Source: a virus. From it: DNA of 24,961 nt. Made by a program: the position numbers and the translations under genes. The stretch spans positions 1-24,961 of IMG/VR virus record IMGVR_UViG_3300043395_002398; one strand, written 5' to 3'. Shown piece after piece: positions 20,876 to 24,961 of this stretch (position 1 is the first letter of the stretch; every line of letters starts with the position of its first letter). The notes beneath the pieces were generated by a model. It did not search any database. It was not told where the DNA came from and saw only the letters and a program-made list of their open reading frames with translations.

Positions 20876-20891
20876 TAACTAGGTAACTAGG
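20876..20891. repeat. Tandem TAACTAGG x2
   Basis: Two perfect head-to-tail copies of TAACTAGG, 20876-20883 and 20884-20891, in the 131-bp gap between the small head gene and the HNH gene. They resemble the GTAACTACC motif found at three other module borders. The rest of the gap shows only a weak minus-strand promoter-like pair (TTGCGC and TATTTT). Confidence 0.5.
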
Positions 20892-20988
20892 CCCGCACCA
20901 AAAACGTCCGACAAGGATGCGAAAATAAGAGGGCCCGGCGGTGCGCAAACACCCCGAGCCCAGGCCACCGCTAACCAGGAGCGACGAC

Positions 20989-21624
20989 ATGCAGAACAAT
21001 ACCAGCAAGACCTGCCGCGGGTGTGGAATTACGAAGCCGCTTGACCGGTACCACCGACATCCGAAGATGCGAGACGGCCGCCTAAACTACTGCGTCGAAT
21101 GTATCCGGGAAAAAGATCGTGCTCGCCGTGCAAAGAAATCCGAGGACCCGGCCTTCCGTGAACGGGAACGAGAACGATCCCGCGTGTACCGCGAGAAGAA
21201 CCCCGAGCGCAGGGCTCAAACCGTACGTGTGTACCGGGAGCAGAACCGGGAAGCCTGCATTGCCAGGACACGCGCATGGCAAGAGGCAAATCGCGAGCAC
21301 GTAAACCAAACAGTCCGCAAGCGCCGCTCCGAGAACCCCGAACAATCACGCGCAAACTGGAAGCGCTGGAATCGCGTGCGTAAGGCCCGCATTCGCGGTG
21401 CCGAAATCCGCGAGGCAGTAGACCCCGCCATAGTATGGGCGCGCGACAACGGAAAGTGCCACATCTGTGGTAAGCGCGCAGATCCCGATGATTGGCACCT
21501 AGATCACCTAGTCCCCGTGTCGCTCGGCGGCGATCACAGTTATGCCAACGTCGCGGTATCGCATCCGCTATGCAACATGCGCAAGGGCAACCGCAGCGCT
21601 AACGATCAGCTCCGCCTCATGTAA
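20989..21624 (+). CDS. HNH endonuclease with N-terminal zinc finger (homing-type insertion)
   Basis: A 211-residue HNH nuclease on the opposite strand from the surrounding head genes. I chose ATG 20989 because AGGAG lies 7 nt upstream; the frame is open to 20941. The N-terminal zinc finger uses CRGC (9-12) and CVEC (35-38). Residues 55-130 hold about four degenerate, Arg-rich helical repeats (YREKNPERR, YREQNREAC, WQEANREHV, RSENPEQSR), likely for DNA contacts. The HNH core follows: CHIC at 157-160, LDHLVP with Asp172-His173, Asn187, then HPLCNMRKGN. It ends at a strong bidirectional terminator. The layout suggests a mobile free-standing homing endonuclease in the late operon. Confidence 0.9.
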   Translation: MQNNTSKTCRGCGITKPLDRYHRHPKMRDGRLNYCVECIREKDRARRAKKSEDPAFRERERERSRVYREKNPERRAQTVRVYREQNREACIARTRAWQEANREHVNQTVRKRRSENPEQSRANWKRWNRVRKARIRGAEIREAVDPAIVWARDNGKCHICGKRADPDDWHLDHLVPVSLGGDHSYANVAVSHPLCNMRKGNRSANDQLRLM

Positions 21625-21662
21625 AAAGGGGGGGTGACCCGTGCGGGTCACCCCCCCTTTTT
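21623..21662. terminator. Strong bidirectional intrinsic terminator
   Basis: AAAAAGGGGGGGTGACCC (21623-21640), loop GTGC, then the exact complement (21645-21662) ending in TTTTT. The 18-bp stem is perfect, with a U-tract on either strand. It lies between the HNH stop (21624) and the capsid stop (21683) and would end both converging transcripts. Confidence 0.92.
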
Positions 21663-21682
21663 ACCTTGAGCCTACCAACAGA

Positions 21683-23053
21683 TCACGGGCTGTCATTGAG
21701 CGCGGTTCCCGAAATCACGCTAAATGCGCCAGGGTATCGCTCTGCGGTGAAAGCAATATCTTGGGTTACCCTTGCGATTGTCTGGTCTTTCTTGAACTGT
21801 GCTTCGGTCGACACCGCGAACTGCGGAGCGGCCTCGAACAGGTACGCCTCGCTGAACACACCAACGATGATGCGATCCTCGTCCGTGCCCGATCCGAGCG
21901 TCGTTGGGATGTTCGCGTCCAGGTACACCGGGACGCCCAGGATCTCACCGGCAACGAGTGCTGCTGCTTCGGTGCGGCCCTGTCCGACGTTCTGCAGCGC
22001 AGCGGGGCTGTTCCACGGGTTGATCGAACCGACGTACGGTCGGGTGTCCGCATCGAGGCGTCCGAGCAGCCAAGCCCAGCGGCGCGGGTGCATCACGATC
22101 GCCTCGGGACGGCCGACGTAGTGGGCGGCGGTCACGTCGTAGATGGCGTTCACGAGCGCGGGCCACAGATCACCGAACGTCGCGGTTCCAGCGGTTGCTG
22201 TGGCGGTGCCGATACCGTCAGCGTTCAGGATACCCTCGGGAGTGGTGCCACCGATGATGTCGGTATTGACCTTCACCGCCAGCTGGCGAGCGAGATCGCG
22301 CATAACGATCTCATCCACACCAGGCAGCGAACGCTGCAGCAGGAAGTTCGGCATCGTCTGAGCGCCCGCATACCGCAGTACACTGGCCTGCACCGTCGCG
22401 AACGTTGCGCTGGTTTCCTGCGCGTCGTTGTTCTCGGTGTGGACCGCGACGGCGGTAGCGCCGTCCTGCTTTGGCATGTTGATCTGGTCGGTCTTTGGCG
22501 GCAGCGGCATCTTGCTGACCAGCTGCGTGACCGGCACACCAGCGGTGCGGTACTCGATGAACTTGTCCTGCAGGTGAGCAGGAGCAACGAGGTAGCCACC
22601 CTCAGCGTCGGTTCCGGCGCTCAGTGCGCGTACCTCGCGGTACGAACCTTCCTGCCCCTCGGCCTCGTAGTGGCCCATTAGGCGTTCGCGGGCTTCCTTT
22701 ACGTCCGCATTGCTCACGGTGCGGTCGCGCAGGGTTGCAACGTCACGGAACCAGGACTGCTTGGGATCCTGGTAGGCGCTGCGCTGTGTGACCTCGACGC
22801 TCGGTGCGGCCTGCTTGGCGACGTCGCGAATCTCGGGCTTCGCCTCAGCAGCGGCAGGGGCTTCCTCGGCTGGCTTGCGATCGCGCATCTCATCGAGCAG
22901 CGAGATGCGCTCGTCCAGATCGGCGATTTCGGCGCGAAGCTCGGAAACGCGCTCGCGCTCCTCGTCGCTCCACTTGCGGGTTTCCCCCACCTCGGCGAGC
23001 TTGTTCAGCTCGTCAATAGCGCGCTGTCGCGCCTCCTTCAGTGCCTGACTCAT
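21683..23053 (-). CDS. HK97-fold major capsid protein
   Basis: A 456-residue major capsid protein with ATG 23053 preceded by AAGGGG 6 nt upstream; it overlaps the end of the protease gene by 41 nt. Residues 1-75 are a charged coiled coil (ALKEARQRAIDELNKLAEVG, ERERVSELRAEIADLDERISLLDEM), the delta/scaffold domain usually removed by the protease. The mature fold starts near AEGGYLVAPAHLQDKFIEYR and includes FATVQASVLRYAGAQTMPNFLLQRS, LARQLAVKVNTDIIGGT, HYVGRPEAIVMHPRRWAWLLG, EILGVPVYLDANIPTTLG and FSEAYLFEA, all typical of HK97-type capsids. Hundreds of copies would build the icosahedral head. A terminator follows 20 bp after its stop. Confidence 0.96.
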   Translation of the reverse strand: MSQALKEARQRAIDELNKLAEVGETRKWSDEERERVSELRAEIADLDERISLLDEMRDRKPAEEAPAAAEAKPEIRDVAKQAAPSVEVTQRSAYQDPKQSWFRDVATLRDRTVSNADVKEARERLMGHYEAEGQEGSYREVRALSAGTDAEGGYLVAPAHLQDKFIEYRTAGVPVTQLVSKMPLPPKTDQINMPKQDGATAVAVHTENNDAQETSATFATVQASVLRYAGAQTMPNFLLQRSLPGVDEIVMRDLARQLAVKVNTDIIGGTTPEGILNADGIGTATATAGTATFGDLWPALVNAIYDVTAAHYVGRPEAIVMHPRRWAWLLGRLDADTRPYVGSINPWNSPAALQNVGQGRTEAAALVAGEILGVPVYLDANIPTTLGSGTDEDRIIVGVFSEAYLFEAAPQFAVSTEAQFKKDQTIARVTQDIAFTAERYPGAFSVISGTALNDSP

Positions 23054-23861
23054 TAGTAACCCCTTGAGTGAGCAGCCACTGCCTCAGCAGCACTGCGTTT
23101 TCGTCGGGGTCACTCGCGTCAACACTTGTCGACGCATCACCATCAGGGGCCGTGTCGCGCTGCTCCTCGTCGCTAGCCAGCGCTGCCCGCTCCCCCTCGG
23201 TCTCGTTTTCACGAGCGACCGTTACAGTCGTGTCGGGGTAAGCCGGGTACGTAACTACACTGTCGTCGAGCAGTTCGCCGATCTCGCGAATGTCTCGCTC
23301 CCACTCGCACGAACAGCCGGCGTAGTTGTCTTGCTCCACACAGCCGCAGGTGCGCCACTCGTCACGCGCGACGGTGAAAGCGAAACTGGACTGGGAATAG
23401 TCGCCCCGCTCAACGCCGTGGTACAGGTCGCGCGAGTCCTGGCGGCGCGAGTCGAGCAGCGCATCGCGGAACAGTCCGCGTGGCTTTTCCTCGAGTTTCA
23501 GTGTGCCGTTCGTGGTGCGCGCGTGTGGGCGGCCTTCGTGATTCTCTAGGAGGCGCACATCTGGCCCGCGCTTGAGTACGTTCTTGAACGCGCCGCGCTT
23601 GATCTGCTCTCGCACGAAACCGAACAGCAGTTCCGAGTCTGAGTCGAAAACGGCGCTGTAGCCGCGTAGACGCATTTCGCCCGCGCCAGCTGGTGCTTGC
23701 TCGTCTTCGTCTGTGGCGCGCGCTTCGGTCTTCTCGCTGCGTGTGACGATCAGCGGCGCATTCCAACACCGGGGATCGCTGCGCGTTCCGTCCATCTTGC
23801 TACGGATCTCGACCGCCGGAATGCCCGTGCGAATCTCCAGCAATTCCTCAATCGGACGCAC
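23013..23861 (-). CDS. HK97-family prohead protease
   Basis: A 282-residue prohead maturation protease. The core is visible: MRLRGYSAVFDSDSELLFGFVREQIKRGAF, RLLENHEGRPHART with the catalytic His, then YSQSSFAFTV with the catalytic Ser, and LDDSVVTYPAYPDTTV. A cysteine-rich insert (TCGCVEQDNYAGCSCEWE) between the Ser and the last strand is unusual and may bind zinc. The frame overlaps the portal stop; several in-frame GTGs are possible (23870, 23864, 23861), and I use the last. The acidic C-terminal tail of about 60 residues overlaps the capsid start. It would cleave the capsid delta domain during head maturation. Confidence 0.9.
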   Translation of the reverse strand: MRPIEELLEIRTGIPAVEIRSKMDGTRSDPRCWNAPLIVTRSEKTEARATDEDEQAPAGAGEMRLRGYSAVFDSDSELLFGFVREQIKRGAFKNVLKRGPDVRLLENHEGRPHARTTNGTLKLEEKPRGLFRDALLDSRRQDSRDLYHGVERGDYSQSSFAFTVARDEWRTCGCVEQDNYAGCSCEWERDIREIGELLDDSVVTYPAYPDTTVTVARENETEGERAALASDEEQRDTAPDGDASTSVDASDPDENAVLLRQWLLTQGVTNESGTEGGATARY

Positions 23862-24961
23862 CACTACCACCCCCAACCACAGACTCCGCAGCCGTGGCCC
23901 CATCGTCGTAATCGTCGCCCCCTTCACGGGGTTCCATTCCTTCCATCCGCCGCACATCGTTCGCGCTGTACGCCTTCATCCGCCGGCCCGACTCGTACAC
24001 CTTGAATCGCGTCTCAACGTCCGCGCGCAACGCCGCATCGGTGTTGAAACGAGGCACCCACGCACTCGTATAACCGAACAAGTCATCGTCCAGATTCAGA
24101 GCCATCTCACACAGCACAATGCGCGGGTGATACGTCTGCTTGAACAGGAATAGATCGTCCTGTCCCTGGTTCGCGTACGTCAGCGAAGACCCCTCACCGT
24201 TCAGACGGCTAGCGGGAATGTTGAATGCCGTAGCAACCTCGGTGTGACCCCACCGCATCGTTTCGATGAACTGGGCATCCTCAGGACTCATCGACACCGG
24301 CACAAACTGCGAACCACTATGCAGGACGCTAATGCCCCACATGTTCTCCGCACCGGAGTGGTCCTGGCGCCACATCTGCTTGATACGTGCCACCGCATCC
24401 GGGTTCAGGCGCTCTGGCGTAACAATCGCACCCTGTATTGACAGTCCGTCCTGGAAGAATCGCGACTGGTACTCCGACTGCGCCAAGTGCCGCCCATACG
24501 TGTTACGCATCACCGCAATGGGACTAGCACCCTGAATCCCGCTATCGAAGCTCGGACCCATCACGTGCAGAATGTCGCGCTTGTCGTAGTCCGCTTCGAT
24601 CCACTCGGTGCCGCTCATCATCCGCACCCGAAACGTCTTGCGCCCATCCTCAGCCCGGCGGTAGGGGCTCACGTACTGCGGGTGGATGGGAAAGAGCTCC
24701 ACCACCTCCCCCATGCTGTTGCGGATCTTCGCGAGGTACGCGTTGCCCCACAAGAGCATGTGCGCGTACACCAGCGTCCACAACACCGCGCCGCTCATGT
24801 CCTCGTTTGGGCGGTAGCGCAGCATCGCTGCCAGCCGTCCTCCGCTGACCTTTCGCCGATCGCCATCTGCGCGCTCGTCCACGATCTCCAGCGGCATCGT
24901 CCCGCACGCATTCGCGATCAGCGACACCGCGCCATACACCGCACTCAACGCCAGCGCGCCC
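23848..24961 (-). CDS. HK97-family portal protein, 5' end beyond the window
   Basis: About 371 residues of a portal protein; the frame is open through the right edge, so perhaps 40-80 N-terminal residues are missing. Hallmarks in order: ALSAVYGAVSLIANACGTMPLEI, a long helix LWTLVYAHMLLWGNAYLAKIRN, YDKRDILHVMGPSFDSGIQGASPI, ALNLDDDLFGY and the C-terminal RADVETRFKVYESGRRMKAYSANDVRRMEGMEP. A FNIPASRLNGEGSSLTYANQGQDDLFLFKQTYHPRI segment matches the HK97 portal core. It forms the dodecameric DNA gate at one head vertex. The tail of the gene overlaps the protease start. The terminase is expected just upstream. Confidence 0.96.
   Translation of the reverse strand, partial: GALALSAVYGAVSLIANACGTMPLEIVDERADGDRRKVSGGRLAAMLRYRPNEDMSGAVLWTLVYAHMLLWGNAYLAKIRNSMGEVVELFPIHPQYVSPYRRAEDGRKTFRVRMMSGTEWIEADYDKRDILHVMGPSFDSGIQGASPIAVMRNTYGRHLAQSEYQSRFFQDGLSIQGAIVTPERLNPDAVARIKQMWRQDHSGAENMWGISVLHSGSQFVPVSMSPEDAQFIETMRWGHTEVATAFNIPASRLNGEGSSLTYANQGQDDLFLFKQTYHPRIVLCEMALNLDDDLFGYTSAWVPRFNTDAALRADVETRFKVYESGRRMKAYSANDVRRMEGMEPREGGDDYDDGATAAESVVGGGSGASD

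Noticed and set aside
21641-22681. Long plus-strand open frame (346 codons) opposite the capsid gene
   Set aside because: It lies fully antisense to the clear HK97 capsid gene, has an Arg/His/Val-rich composition typical of a shadow frame and has no domain.
1-24961. tRNA genes, rRNA or CRISPR arrays
   Set aside because: No cloverleaf-like segment with a conserved T-loop and no regularly spaced repeat-spacer array was noticed by eye; a covariance-model search was not possible.

Overview
The window is one continuous stretch of a temperate, long-tailed (siphovirus-type) phage or prophage; I see no clear host gene. High GC, many GTG starts, dense 1-4 nt gene overlaps, a Gp37-type tail protein and a M15-type endolysin point to a high-GC Gram-positive (actinobacterial) host. 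That host call is inference. Both ends cut through genes: a hypothetical protein on the left and the portal on the right. The terminase genes are presumably just beyond the right edge.

Late region, read right to left on the minus strand (24961 to about 6836): portal, HK97 prohead protease, HK97 major capsid, then an HNH endonuclease gene inserted on the opposite strand with a strong bidirectional terminator, small head protein, head-tail connector, gp10-like protein, tail terminator, a three-gene surface-sugar cassette (hexapeptide acyltransferase, Gfo/Idh oxidoreductase, glycosyltransferase), a small protein, major tail protein, tail assembly chaperone with a -1 frameshift extension, tape measure, distal tail protein carrying two LamG domains, Gp37-like tail protein, tail fibre-like protein, holin-like protein, M15 peptidase endolysin, a one-TM protein and a metallophosphoesterase with an N-terminal HTH.

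Control region (about 5933-6835): a plus-strand HTH repressor overlapping a one-TM partner gene, diverging from a minus-strand Cro-like HTH gene. The space between them holds a candidate promoter and operator-like inverted repeats.

Early region, minus strand (6175 to 1): Cro-like protein, two small proteins, Rad52-type annealase, zinc-ribbon protein, HNH protein, replication initiator/helicase loader, DnaB helicase, zinc-ribbon protein, a small protein, tyrosine recombinase, two small ORFs and the left-edge gene. Nearly every junction overlaps by 1-4 nt, so this looks like one translationally coupled operon for recombination, replication and integration.

The strongest non-gene signal is a run of five GTGAC-type repeats spaced exactly 10 bp (3846-3890), inside the initiator gene and next to an AT-rich patch. 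It is a candidate phage origin, arranged like lambda ori inside gene O. The other main points are the sugar cassette flanked by a 9-bp direct repeat (GGTAGTTAC), the double LamG insertion in the distal tail protein, and an integrase gene with no adjacent room for attP.
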